A stretch of 40,851 nt of DNA from Bacillota bacterium (GCA_023405135.1 JAEXYZ010000090.1:1-40851), one strand, 5' to 3'; positions 16,368-24,558 are shown, counted from the first letter of the stretch. Translations and numbers: made by a program. The notes: generated by a model not told the origin, from the letters alone.

Positions 16368-17237
16368 TTAAGATTTAGAATCTATTATTATTTCAATAAA
16401 CTTCCTCAAAGAAGTCGATATATATTTATCTTTGCGGTAAACAAAGATTGTTTTTACTTTGCCAAATTGATTTGGTATTGAATGATGTCGAAGTTGACCG
16501 TTCGCTACATGTTTTTCAATTACGCTTCTCGGCAATAAACTTACACCTAATCCAGCAGAAACACAGCCAATAATTCCATCAAGCGTGCCAAATTCCATTA
16601 CTTTTTTTGGAATTACTCCTTCATGATGTAGCCATTCTTCCAGTCTTGCCCGATATGAGCAACCTTTACGAAAAACAAGGAATGTTCTATTTTGAATTTC
16701 ATTTTTTAAATTCTTAAAGGGATGATTGGTATCAGTGACAAGCATTAATTCTTCTTCTACTACAACTTCATAAGAAAGGTCTGGATGTTCGATTGGCCCC
16801 GCAACAAACGCCCCGTCCATTTCATACTGTAAAACCCCTTGGACATTATCTTCTGTTGGACCAGTTTTAATGGTAATATCGACATTTGGATAGTTATGAT
16901 GAAACTTTGATATAAAATTTGGCAACCGAACTGCTGCTGTTGTTTCCATTGTACCTATGATTAATGGACCTTTTGGTGTAAGATCATCACTCATAATATT
17001 ACGAACCTCATCTAAACGCTGAAAGATCTCCTCGGTATATGTTAGCAATACCTTCCCCTTTTCAGTTAGATTTGTTCCACGATTATGACGATAAAATAAT
17101 GTAGTTTGTAAATCGGCCTCTAATTGCTGAATTTTTGAAGTGATATTAGATTGTGCATATTTTAACTCTTTTGCCGCCTTAGAAATACTCCCCAATTCTG
17201 CAACCCTTTGAAAACATTTTAGTGCATGTAAATCCAT
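16368..17237 (-). CDS. LysR-family transcriptional regulator
   Basis: This 289-residue regulator has the LysR helix-turn-helix at residues 2-60 (FQRVAELGSISKAAKELKYAQS) and a periplasmic-binding-like effector domain from about 90 (LIIGTMETTAAVRLP). The subclass resembles CzcR/YtlI-type regulators; the ligand is unknown. GGAGGGG precedes the ATG. It is divergent from the MFS transporter across a 112-bp spacer containing a large palindrome, the usual layout for a LysR protein controlling its neighbour. Confidence 0.9.
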   Translation of the reverse strand: MDLHALKCFQRVAELGSISKAAKELKYAQSNITSKIQQLEADLQTTLFYRHNRGTNLTEKGKVLLTYTEEIFQRLDEVRNIMSDDLTPKGPLIIGTMETTAAVRLPNFISKFHHNYPNVDITIKTGPTEDNVQGVLQYEMDGAFVAGPIEHPDLSYEVVVEEELMLVTDTNHPFKNLKNEIQNRTFLVFRKGCSYRARLEEWLHHEGVIPKKVMEFGTLDGIIGCVSAGLGVSLLPRSVIEKHVANGQLRHHSIPNQFGKVKTIFVYRKDKYISTSLRKFIEIIIDSKS

Positions 17238-17254
17238 AGCTTCCCCTCCAACCT

Positions 17255-17287
17255 TATCTAGCTATCTGATAAACAGATAGCTAGATA
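17255..17287. promoter_or_regulatory. Perfect 14-bp-arm palindrome in the lysR/MFS divergent spacer
   Basis: TATCTAGCTATCTG (17255-17268), spacer ATAAA, CAGATAGCTAGATA (17274-17287). It lies 18 bp from the lysR start and 63 bp from the transporter start. Each arm contains a smaller TAGCTA palindrome. It probably binds the LysR regulator; as RNA it would form a stable hairpin. Confidence 0.75.
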
Positions 17288-17349
17288 TCAATTTTATGTA
17301 TTATACCATATAGCAAGTAACAACTATAATTTAATTGGAGGTGATAAGT

Positions 17350-18534
17350 TTGAAAAAATTCCCTTTTCTATATTTGATTGGTGGAATATTTTCCTTAATA
17401 ATTGCAATGGGAATTGGAAGGTTTGGATATACACCGCTTTTACCACTTATGCAACATGACCTTTCTTTTTCAGATAGTGTAGCGGGCTATCTAGCTTCAA
17501 GTAATTATGCAGGGTATTTTTTGGGGGCAATTTTAGTTGGTATTTTTCCATTCAAAAATTATCGAGCTTTCTATTTAAGACTAAGTATTTTCATCAGCAT
17601 AATTACAACTTTTAGTATGGGTTTATGTAATTCTTACTTACCAATGCTTATAATTCGATTTATTTCTGGAGTAGCTAGTGCCGTAATATTTGTATTAGCA
17701 TCTAGTATCGTGCTCGATAAACTAGCTGCAAATAACAAAACAAATTGGTCAGGATGGCTATACGCCGGTGTAGGATTAGGGATTTTTTTATCAAGCGTTA
17801 TGATTCCGAGTTTACATCAATATTTTGATTGGAAAGGAGGATGGATAGGACTAGCTATAATAAGCTTAATCCTTTATCTATTTGTATGGATTTGCCTTAA
17901 AGACTCTCAAAACATTAATACAAAAAAGAATGTACAAATTACTGCAACAAATACACCTCCAGCAAATTGGCTTCTTTGGTTAATTATTGCTTATGGAATG
18001 GAAGGTTTAGGGTACATTGTTACAGGAACATTTATCGTATCAATTGCTGAAAGAACATCATTTACTAATGATCCAACGATTGTTTGGATGGTAGTAGGAT
18101 TATGTGCAATACCATCGTGCATTCTCTGGTCTACAGCAGCTAATAAATGGGGCTTCGTAAAGTCTCTCGTAATGGCTATGCTTATACAAGCAATTGGAAT
18201 TGTCCTACCCGTAATATGGTTATCCAAAATGAGTTTATTAGTAAGTGCAACATTTTTTGGTGCTACGTTTATGGGGATAACAACTCTTGCTACAACGTTG
18301 GCACGCCAAATGAGCCCATCAAATAGTAGCAAAACAATCGGTTATCTTACAACCTATTACGCAGTTGGACAAATGATTGGACCAACAATTGCTGGAATTT
18401 TATTATCTATTACTAAAAGCTATAATGCCGCTTTAATCGGAGCTGCTGGTGTAGTTTTTATTGGAGCATTATTACTTTTAACAGGTATTCGGTTTGATAA
18501 GACTCAAAATATAGAAACTTTAACTACAAAATAA
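17350..18534 (+). CDS. MFS transporter, YbfB/YjiJ family
   Basis: This 394-residue, 12-helix major facilitator has an N-terminal GRFGYTPLLPLMQ signature typical of the YbfB/YjiJ group and a central loop around 190-205 (DSQNINTKKN). Substrate unknown; the tautomerase downstream and the catechol genes nearby hint at an aromatic or organic acid. I start at TTG 17350 because GGAGGTGA (17337-17344) is a perfect Shine-Dalgarno with correct spacing; the TTG at 17335 and GTG at 17341 lie on or within it. A LysR gene is divergent. Confidence 0.88.
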   Translation: MKKFPFLYLIGGIFSLIIAMGIGRFGYTPLLPLMQHDLSFSDSVAGYLASSNYAGYFLGAILVGIFPFKNYRAFYLRLSIFISIITTFSMGLCNSYLPMLIIRFISGVASAVIFVLASSIVLDKLAANNKTNWSGWLYAGVGLGIFLSSVMIPSLHQYFDWKGGWIGLAIISLILYLFVWICLKDSQNINTKKNVQITATNTPPANWLLWLIIAYGMEGLGYIVTGTFIVSIAERTSFTNDPTIVWMVVGLCAIPSCILWSTAANKWGFVKSLVMAMLIQAIGIVLPVIWLSKMSLLVSATFFGATFMGITTLATTLARQMSPSNSSKTIGYLTTYYAVGQMIGPTIAGILLSITKSYNAALIGAAGVVFIGALLLLTGIRFDKTQNIETLTTK

Positions 18535-18554
18535 AAATGGAAAAGAGGAATTTT

Positions 18555-18758
18555 ATGCCTTATGTAAATATTAAAATTACAAATGAAAATGTTACACCAG
18601 AGAAAAAAGCGGCCTTGATTAAGGGGGCAACACAATTACTTGTAGATGTTCTAGATAAAAATCCTAATACAACTGTTGTTGTAATTGATGAGGTGAACAC
18701 AGATAACTGGGGAATCGCTGGTGAAACAATTACTGTTCGAAGACAGAATGGAAAATAA
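18555..18758 (+). CDS. 4-oxalocrotonate tautomerase-like protein
   Basis: This 67-residue tautomerase-superfamily protein begins M-P-YVNIKIT, so the catalytic Pro1 is exposed after Met removal. I start at 18555 for this reason; a longer frame is open six codons upstream but would bury the proline. AAGAGGAA is the Shine-Dalgarno. WGIAGE near residue 55 matches the conserved FG-GE region with Trp in place of Phe. The Arg11 of true 2-hydroxymuconate tautomerase is not evident, so the substrate may differ. It is 20 bp after the transporter and presumably cotranscribed. Confidence 0.87.
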   Translation: MPYVNIKITNENVTPEKKAALIKGATQLLVDVLDKNPNTTVVVIDEVNTDNWGIAGETITVRRQNGK

Positions 18759-18800
18759 ATTGATTTCAACTACATTTATCCGTGGTTCCATACTTTAATG

Positions 18801-18892
18801 GCATCTCTTTATCTCCTTAAATGTATTTTATTTTCCATTTATGTATACTACTAGTAAGGGGATTATGAACAAACAAGGGGGATAAAGAGATG
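18801..18892 (+). promoter_or_regulatory. Inverted repeat that can hide the RBS and start codon of the next gene
   Basis: CATCTCTTTATC (18802-18813) is the exact complement of GATAAAGAGATG (18881-18892), which contains the start ATG; flanking CCTT and AAGG extend the pairing across the Shine-Dalgarno. A TATACT -10-like box at 18845-18850 lies in the loop. Confidence 0.55.
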
Positions 18893-19369
18893 TTCTTTCA
18901 ATCAGCTTCAAAGATAAAAAAAGAAAGCGTAAAAAAATTTGATTCATATGAGCAATTACAAATGATTGTTGAAACTTTGCTTAAACGGGAAGTCTCATCT
19001 TCCAATACAATGCATCATTTGTTATATCATGCGAACGCCAGACTTGAGCAATTTAGAAACGCATCTTCATATCACCGTGAGAAAATAGTACTTACTACAG
19101 CATTAGGCGTTTTCCATAAAGAAGCTTATGAAGAAACTCTCAAATCTTTTAACCAGCTTCAGCTTTTAATTGATGCATATATTACGTTAAATATTGAGGA
19201 AAACAGGCAGCAAATAAATCACCGATTATTATTTAAGGAGCATTATATTGAGGATCTTTCAAAAGAAATTATGGAATTTAACAATCATCAGACATTACCA
19301 CATTTAAAAGAAAAGTTTTGGGATGCTATAAAAGAAGACATAATGCCTATTTTAGCCGAATTAAGATAA
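18890..19369 (+). CDS. Hypothetical helical protein
   Basis: I do not recognise this 159-residue protein. It has no signal peptide or transmembrane segment, is predicted mostly helical, and is rich in Lys, Glu, His and Gln, with heptad-like stretches around 40-110. GGGGGAT lies 7 bp before the ATG, so expression is likely. It sits alone between the tautomerase and the convergent iclR gene and has its own terminator. Confidence 0.7.
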   Translation: MFFQSASKIKKESVKKFDSYEQLQMIVETLLKREVSSSNTMHHLLYHANARLEQFRNASSYHREKIVLTTALGVFHKEAYEETLKSFNQLQLLIDAYITLNIEENRQQINHRLLFKEHYIEDLSKEIMEFNNHQTLPHLKEKFWDAIKEDIMPILAELR

Positions 19370-19390
19370 TGAAATAAAACCAATTTTGCA

Positions 19391-19430
19391 CGTAACACCT
19401 ACTGAGTTAACAATTGATGTTACGTTTTTT
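19391..19430 (+). terminator. Terminator after the 159-aa protein gene
   Basis: CGTAACA (19391-19397) pairs with TGTTACG (19418-19424), followed by TTTTTT. The T-run overlaps the stop region of the convergent iclR gene. Confidence 0.75.
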
Positions 19431-20199
19431 ATAATTGCTGTTCAATTTGCATTTTTGCTCTTAAGATCATGTCAATTAATTGTTGCTCTAAAAATTGTTC
19501 AACTCGAACTTCTGGAATAACAATTGAAATCGAAGCAAGAGGTCTATTTGATAGCAACATGATAGCAGCACTTATCGAGTATGCACCTAGGACGCGTTCA
19601 CTACGGGATAATGCATAACCTTGTTGTCTAATGATTGCTAGTTCTTCCTTTAATGTTGTTACATCACTAATTGTTTTATTGGTAATCGGATTTAACTGAA
19701 CACGATTGAGATAATCATTTAGTTCTTGTTCAGACAAACACGCTAATAAACTTTTTGCCGAAGCACCTGCATAAAGAGGTGATGTATGGCCAACGAACGT
19801 CTTCGTACTAAGTGGATGTGTGCTATCAAGATTAAATATACATCTGCGCTCATCTCCATCAATAATATTAATGCAGACGCTCTCCCCTGTTACATCATTT
19901 ATTTTTTTTAAAATTGGCTTAGAAATCGTTAGCAGGCTAGATTCCTGTTCTACTAAATGTCCTAAATATAATAAGGATAATCCTAATTGATATTCCTTTG
20001 TCTTCTCGTCTTTATGCAAAAAGCCTTCATAAACTAATGTCGAAACAAACCGCTGTAAACCTGAAATACCAATGCCAGTTTTTTTATGCAATTGTGTTAA
20101 GGAAAGCCTCGGTTGTTCTTTACTAAATGCACGTAGTACATGAATCGCCTTATGAACAGATTGCATTGTATAATTTTTTTGGAAAGTCTCTTGATTCAT
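19429..20199 (-). CDS. IclR-family transcriptional regulator
   Basis: This 256-residue protein has an N-terminal winged helix (about 12-75; KAIHVLRAF, LTQLHKKTGIGISGLQRFVSTL) and a C-terminal IclR effector domain (75-250) with YAGASAKSLLA and GYALSRSERVLGAYSISA. IclR proteins usually control aromatic or acyl catabolism operons next to them. It follows the crotonase and two acyl-CoA dehydrogenase genes on the same strand with a 67-bp gap, so it probably regulates them and may be cotranscribed. GGGGGTG precedes the ATG. Confidence 0.9.
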   Translation of the reverse strand: MNQETFQKNYTMQSVHKAIHVLRAFSKEQPRLSLTQLHKKTGIGISGLQRFVSTLVYEGFLHKDEKTKEYQLGLSLLYLGHLVEQESSLLTISKPILKKINDVTGESVCINIIDGDERRCIFNLDSTHPLSTKTFVGHTSPLYAGASAKSLLACLSEQELNDYLNRVQLNPITNKTISDVTTLKEELAIIRQQGYALSRSERVLGAYSISAAIMLLSNRPLASISIVIPEVRVEQFLEQQLIDMILRAKMQIEQQL

Positions 20200-20266
20200 C
20201 TTACACCCCCTATCTTCTATTCACCTTAAAAACCAATTAAGTAAAGAGAGTTTCTTACAATAATGC

Positions 20267-21073
20267 CTATTTAAAATTTGTTTTCCTTTTTTCAAGTACT
20301 GCCTGGACACCTTCTTTATAATCAGGTAATTCAGTAACTAGCCCCATTTTTGAGGAAATATAGTCCAAGGAAGAACGTAACGACATCGTTTGGCATTGGT
20401 AAACAGCACGTTTAATCATTTGAATTGCTGTTTGCGGACCTTGAACTAATTTCGTTACATAATCTAGTGTAAATTTTTCTAACTCATCATCTGGAACAAC
20501 GACTGTTACTAATCCTTTTTCTTTCGCCTCTTTTGCTGTTAATACACGTGCAGTCCATAGCATGTCGAGTGCCTGATCAATACCGACTAGCTTCGGTAAA
20601 AAATAAGCAGCCCCATCACCTGGTACAATCCCTACATTGACATAACTTTCTGACAGTTTAGTTGATTCTGCTACAATTCGAATATCACACATAAGTGCCA
20701 TGTCAAGACCTGCCCCAAATGCAAAGCCGTGTACTTGAGCAATAACAGGTTTATCAATCTCTTCTAATAAAAGCGGTACCCGTTGAACTTTTTTCCATAA
20801 TGAATTTTTACGTGCAAGAGCAGTAGATGAAATATCTTCGGAGCTTTCATAAAATCCTTTTCCAGAACCCATTGCTTTTATATCTCCACCGGCACAAAAA
20901 CATTTGCCATTTCCCTTTACAATTACTGCTCTAATTTCATCGGAATCTCGCACAATTTCTAAAGCTTTAATCCAACTTATAATCATTTCTTCACTAAAAG
21001 CATTCATACTTTCAGGTCGGTTAAGCGTAATCGTAGCAACATGTTCCTTTACTTCAAACAATAAATCAGCCAT
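20267..21073 (-). CDS. Enoyl-CoA hydratase/isomerase-family protein
   Basis: This 268-residue crotonase-fold protein has the oxyanion-hole segments GKCFCAGGDIKAMG and HGFAFGAGLDMALMCDIR. At the two classical hydratase glutamates I see Asp (GLDMAL) and, by rough alignment, a non-Glu in LSESYVNVG, while GIVPGDGAAYFLP carries an Asp. The reaction may therefore be isomerisation, hydrolysis or a lyase step, not simple hydration. The gene is 15 bp downstream of the acyl-CoA dehydrogenase pair, in one operon. GGGGGA precedes the ATG. Confidence 0.9.
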   Translation of the reverse strand: MADLLFEVKEHVATITLNRPESMNAFSEEMIISWIKALEIVRDSDEIRAVIVKGNGKCFCAGGDIKAMGSGKGFYESSEDISSTALARKNSLWKKVQRVPLLLEEIDKPVIAQVHGFAFGAGLDMALMCDIRIVAESTKLSESYVNVGIVPGDGAAYFLPKLVGIDQALDMLWTARVLTAKEAKEKGLVTVVVPDDELEKFTLDYVTKLVQGPQTAIQMIKRAVYQCQTMSLRSSLDYISSKMGLVTELPDYKEGVQAVLEKRKTNFK

Positions 21074-21088
21074 TTGTTTTTCCCCCTA

Positions 21089-22144
21089 TTATTGTTGATG
21101 CACTTTGTTTGATTTTGTAATGAACTCCCATAAATCGTTATCAGACTGTAATAATGCTTGAGCTAATTTCTTTTTCCAATAGTATGATGTATAACCTTCT
21201 TCACGCCATGACCACAAACGTCGTGTATAGTGATGGAGACTATGTTCATGGGTAACACCAATTGCAGCATGAACTTGATGGGCGGAAGTTACAACAATTC
21301 TACTGGATTCTTCAATACGTAAGCGAGCTAAAGCAACTTCATTTTCTTCACGACCTTCTGCTAAAGCGCTAATCATATTGTCCACTGAGGTATTCGTGAT
21401 AGCTGTTTCTCCAGCTAAAATCGCAATATGTTGTTGGACTAATTGGAAGCGATGAATTGGACGTCCAAACTGCTCTCTCTCTTTTGAATACTGCACTGTT
21501 AGTTCCTTTGCTTTTTCAAGGGCACCAGTCATTTTTGCAATTATTGCTGCTGTAATTATTTTCTTTAAACTTTTAATCAACTCTTTTGGCACTATGATTT
21601 TTTGAACAACTGGAACATTATCAAATATAATGAAATCTCGAGGCTCAGCAGCAAGATTGATTTGAAGTGTAATTGCTACATTTTTTATTGGAAGTTGAAC
21701 AATAAAATAATTTTCTTGTTGTTTAGCAACGGTAACAACATGTTCCATATGTCTAGCCCAAGGTACATTGTGAAGTACACCTGATACTTTTTCATCATTA
21801 AATTCTAGTAATTGTTCTTCATCAATTACTAAAGTGGCCTTTTCAGTAATAGGTGTTAACCCGCTAGTTTCAAGTGTTAAATTAGCTAATGTATGTTCAA
21901 TAAATGGTATTGGAACTGCATATTTCCCCACTAATTTATAAACATTTAAAACGCAATCGAGATCCCCACCTACCCCGCCATGTTCCTCTAATAAAACAAA
22001 ATTCAACATTTCATTTTCAGCTAATAGTACCCATAAATCTTCAGCCCATTTTCCTTCTTCAAGTAAATCGACTGTTTCCTTTTCAACATTGTCTTTAAAA
22101 ATTTTATCAACAACTTCAATTATCATATCTTTAATTTCACTCAT
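21089..22144 (-). CDS. Acyl-CoA dehydrogenase, short subunit
   Basis: This 351-residue ACAD-fold protein is shorter and more divergent than canonical ACADs (about 380-400). The C-terminal helical domain is recognisable from REQFGRPIHRFQLVQ and QVHAAIGVTHEHSLHHYTRR, while the middle beta-domain is eroded. It overlaps the upstream ACAD by 4 bp (ATGA), implying coupled translation. Such pairs form alpha2-beta2 heterotetramers in PimC/PimD and mycobacterial FadE systems acting on cyclic, dicarboxylic or branched acyl-CoAs. FAD is probably bound jointly with the partner. Substrate unknown. Confidence 0.88.
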   Translation of the reverse strand: MSEIKDMIIEVVDKIFKDNVEKETVDLLEEGKWAEDLWVLLAENEMLNFVLLEEHGGVGGDLDCVLNVYKLVGKYAVPIPFIEHTLANLTLETSGLTPITEKATLVIDEEQLLEFNDEKVSGVLHNVPWARHMEHVVTVAKQQENYFIVQLPIKNVAITLQINLAAEPRDFIIFDNVPVVQKIIVPKELIKSLKKIITAAIIAKMTGALEKAKELTVQYSKEREQFGRPIHRFQLVQQHIAILAGETAITNTSVDNMISALAEGREENEVALARLRIEESSRIVVTSAHQVHAAIGVTHEHSLHHYTRRLWSWREEGYTSYYWKKKLAQALLQSDNDLWEFITKSNKVHQQ

Positions 22145-23286
22145 TTAGCGACCACTCCCTTCGCTACAACCCCATATAATACTTCAGAAGTACCGCCACG
22201 TATTGTGAAGCCTGGTGAGTGTAAAATCGATTCAGCCATATAACGATCAAATTTTCTTTCTGCTTCCAAGCGTGGCATAGTTTGAACAAGTAAACGTGCA
22301 ACCTCTGGAACTTTTTGCTCAAATTTTGTACCGATGCTTTTGACAAGTGCTGCTGGGATGGCGACCTCACCACCCTCTTCTAAAACCTTTGCTACGCCGA
22401 TTGATAAATTACGTAGCCCCCACATTTCAGCGATTAATTTAGATGCTTCCTCTAGACCAATTAAATCTCCTTGCTTTTTTAGCTCCTCTACTAATTCATT
22501 TAATAGAGGAAACGTACTTAAAATACGTTCAGGACCACTTCGTTCAAAGGCAAGTTCGGCCAAACCTTGCTCCCAGCCATTGCCTAAAGTTCCTACAACC
22601 ATATTATCTGGCACGAAAACGTTTTCAAAAAAAACATCATTAAAATGGTGTTCACCAGTTAAATAGCGAATTGGTTTAATTTCAACACCATCCGCATGCA
22701 AATCGATAATAAGCTGACTAAGTCCCTTATGTTTTTTTGCTGGATCTAATTGTTCAGTTCGTACGAGTGTTACCATATAATGAGCATGATGTGCGTTACT
22801 AGTCCATGTTTTTGCACCATTTACTAGCCAACCACCATCAACTTTAGTTGCACGAGTGCTAACTGATGCTAAATCAGAACCACTATTTGGTTCACTTAGA
22901 CCAATTGCAAAAAAACATTCTCCTTTTACGATTTTTGGTAGGAAAAACTGACGTTGTTCTTCAGTTCCAAATCGTAGCAATAGTGGTCCTGTTTGACGAT
23001 CAGCAAACCAATGAGCTGCAACTGGTGCACCAGCTGCTAAAAATTCCTCTGTTAAAATATAACGATCTATTGAACTTCTTTCTGCTCCACCATATTTTTT
23101 AGGCCACGTCATCCCTATCCAGCCTTGGTTAGCGATGATTTTTGAAAAGGTGGGGTCACTGCCACTTAACCAAGAATCACATTTTGTTTTAAATGTTCCT
23201 ATCTTAAGGTGTTTTTTCAAAAAAGACCTTACCTCTAACCGAAAATTCTCCTGTTCCTCAGTAAATTGTACAATTGGCAACTTCAT
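22141..23286 (-). CDS. Acyl-CoA dehydrogenase, long subunit
   Basis: This 381-residue acyl-CoA dehydrogenase has an N-terminal helical domain to about 120, the FAD/substrate motif FAIGLSEPNSGSDLAS, the middle domain WLVNGAKTWTSNAHHA, and the C-terminal IRGGTSEVLYGVVAKG. Gly occupies the position of the MCAD catalytic Glu (EGT to GGT), as in other two-subunit ACADs that place the base elsewhere. I start at the ATG at 23286; a TTG seven codons upstream is less likely. It is the first gene of the ACAD-ACAD-crotonase operon, overlapping the next by 4 bp. Confidence 0.92.
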   Translation of the reverse strand: MKLPIVQFTEEQENFRLEVRSFLKKHLKIGTFKTKCDSWLSGSDPTFSKIIANQGWIGMTWPKKYGGAERSSIDRYILTEEFLAAGAPVAAHWFADRQTGPLLLRFGTEEQRQFFLPKIVKGECFFAIGLSEPNSGSDLASVSTRATKVDGGWLVNGAKTWTSNAHHAHYMVTLVRTEQLDPAKKHKGLSQLIIDLHADGVEIKPIRYLTGEHHFNDVFFENVFVPDNMVVGTLGNGWEQGLAELAFERSGPERILSTFPLLNELVEELKKQGDLIGLEEASKLIAEMWGLRNLSIGVAKVLEEGGEVAIPAALVKSIGTKFEQKVPEVARLLVQTMPRLEAERKFDRYMAESILHSPGFTIRGGTSEVLYGVVAKGVVAK

Positions 23287-23298
23287 CTCCACATCCCC

Positions 23299-23347
23299 TT
23301 TACACAATTACGGTAGTTATTATTATATATGTGTAAATTATTGTATT
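23299..23347. promoter_or_regulatory. Candidate operator of the acyl-CoA dehydrogenase operon
   Basis: TTTACACA (23299-23306) and TGTGTAAA (23340-23347) are perfect 8-bp inverted arms with centres 41 bp (about four helical turns) apart, immediately upstream of the operon's first gene. Paired, helically phased sites would suit the tetrameric IclR regulator encoded in the operon. Confidence 0.45.
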
Positions 23348-23499
23348 ATGTCATTTTGATTAAGGGATTTTTCTGTTAATGAGAAATTATATGAATATTA
23401 AAGGTTTTCAAACATTTAAGTGAAATAAGGAAGTATAGACTAGCAGCTATCTTTATCGGAAGTACTTATAAGGTGTTGTGAGCGAGCTTCTAATAAATA

Positions 23500-23633
23500 A
23501 CGTAGCTTACAAAGAAAAGCAGAGGCAGCTCGTTTAGCTCCGAGAACAACTGGAGGTGCTGACAAAATGATGGTCTTGGCTCTTGAAGACAGAACCGAAG
23601 TTGGTCGAGGAGCTGGCCAAGTGGTAAGTACGT
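23500..23633. other. Large closed stem-loop element in the gene-free spacer before the ACAD operon
   Basis: Nested complementarities: ACGTAgCTTAC (23500-23510) with GTAAGTACGT (23624-23633); AGCTCCGAGAACAACT (about 23536-23551) with AGTTGGTCGAGGAGCT (about 23598-23613), 13 of 16 positions paired; and an inner GTCTT/AAGAC hairpin. The apex holds GGAGGTG and ATG with a 24-codon frame (23567-23641, starting MMVLALEDRTE). GC content exceeds that of the flanks. The remaining spacer (23348-23499) holds nothing I can assign. It could be a structured RNA, a transposon remnant or a species-specific intergenic repeat. Confidence 0.45.
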
Positions 23634-23663
23634 CTTCTTAAATAATTAAACGACTGAATGTAA

Positions 23664-23692
23664 AATAAAAACCCCCTCAAAAGGGGATTTTT
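23664..23692 (-). terminator. Terminator of recO
   Basis: On the minus strand AATCCCCT pairs with AGGGGGTT around TTTG, followed by a T-run (A-run at 23664-23671). It begins at the recO stop codon. Confidence 0.9.
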
Positions 23693-24465
23693 CACTCATC
23701 ATCATTTTGCTTACTTAGCAATTCTGGAGTACGCTCTAACTGTTCAATAAACGAGCGAGATTTTAATCGGATACCTGTTTGTTCCTCATAAATTGTTGTT
23801 ACAATTTTTTTAATGAAATATTTCGTTCCTTTTTTCAAATCTAATTTTCCAACTTGTTCTATTGGTACCGTATAAAACATCCGAATTAATTTTAATTGTG
23901 TAGGAGTCAATCGAATAATATACGGATCTAAATGGAAGCATCGATGGCACAAAAATCCACCTTGGGAAAAGGAAAAGGCAAATTCTCCCTCAACTTGTCC
24001 ACATGACGCACATGCATGTAGAACTGGCTGAACACCTGTAAAGGGCAATAGTTTCCAATCAACAAAAAGAGCAATTGCTTCAGGATCATAGCCTTCTTCA
24101 ATTGCATGAAGTGCTTGTTGTAGTACTTCAAAAGCAAAAGGCTGTGGTCCACCTTCATCTACTAGTCTATCCATAAGTTCTACAATATAGCTTGCATATG
24201 CTGTAGCCATAATTTCAGTTTGAATGTTACGCATTGAGCTTATATGCTCACCCTGTTGCAAAGTTCCCATGCCAGAAGTTCTTTGCACAACAAACATTCC
24301 ATGCATAAACGTTTGTGTAATACCTGCTAATCTACTAGTTGGCTTTTTTGCCCCGCGCGCCATTACTGCAACTTTTCCCGCTTCCCTTGTCATTAGCGTT
24401 ACGATTTTATTTGATTCCCCATATGAGCGAGATTTAATTACAATGCCTTCCCACTTATGTAGCAT
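23692..24465 (-). CDS. recO: DNA repair protein RecO
   Basis: RecO anneals single strands and loads RecA with RecF/RecR in gap repair. The 257 residues comprise an N-terminal OB fold (KWEGIVIKSRSYGESNKIVTL), a helical middle and a C-terminal region with a four-cysteine zinc site (CASCG and CHRC, about residues 150-178). I start at the ATG of MLHKWEG (24465), preceded by GGAAGTG; a TTG six codons earlier begins on that Shine-Dalgarno. Located near era as in B. subtilis, but an alcohol dehydrogenase gene intervenes and yqzL is absent. Confidence 0.95.
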   Translation of the reverse strand: MLHKWEGIVIKSRSYGESNKIVTLMTREAGKVAVMARGAKKPTSRLAGITQTFMHGMFVVQRTSGMGTLQQGEHISSMRNIQTEIMATAYASYIVELMDRLVDEGGPQPFAFEVLQQALHAIEEGYDPEAIALFVDWKLLPFTGVQPVLHACASCGQVEGEFAFSFSQGGFLCHRCFHLDPYIIRLTPTQLKLIRMFYTVPIEQVGKLDLKKGTKYFIKKIVTTIYEEQTGIRLKSRSFIEQLERTPELLSKQNDDE

Positions 24466-24509
24466 TGGCGGCACTTCCTTCAATTAATTTTCTATTTCTA
24501 TTATACATG

Positions 24510-24541
24510 AAAAAGAACACCTACAATAAAAGCAGGTGTTC
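24510..24541 (-). terminator. Terminator of the alcohol dehydrogenase gene
   Basis: On the minus strand GAACACCT (24541-24534) pairs perfectly with AGGTGTTC (24522-24515), followed by TTTTTC. Confidence 0.85.
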
Positions 24542-24558
24542 ATCTTTATAATTTATTT

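Noticed and set aside
22334..22666. 110-residue plus-strand frame opposite the acyl-CoA dehydrogenase
   Set aside because: Antisense shadow with no ribosome-binding site and no recognisable motifs.
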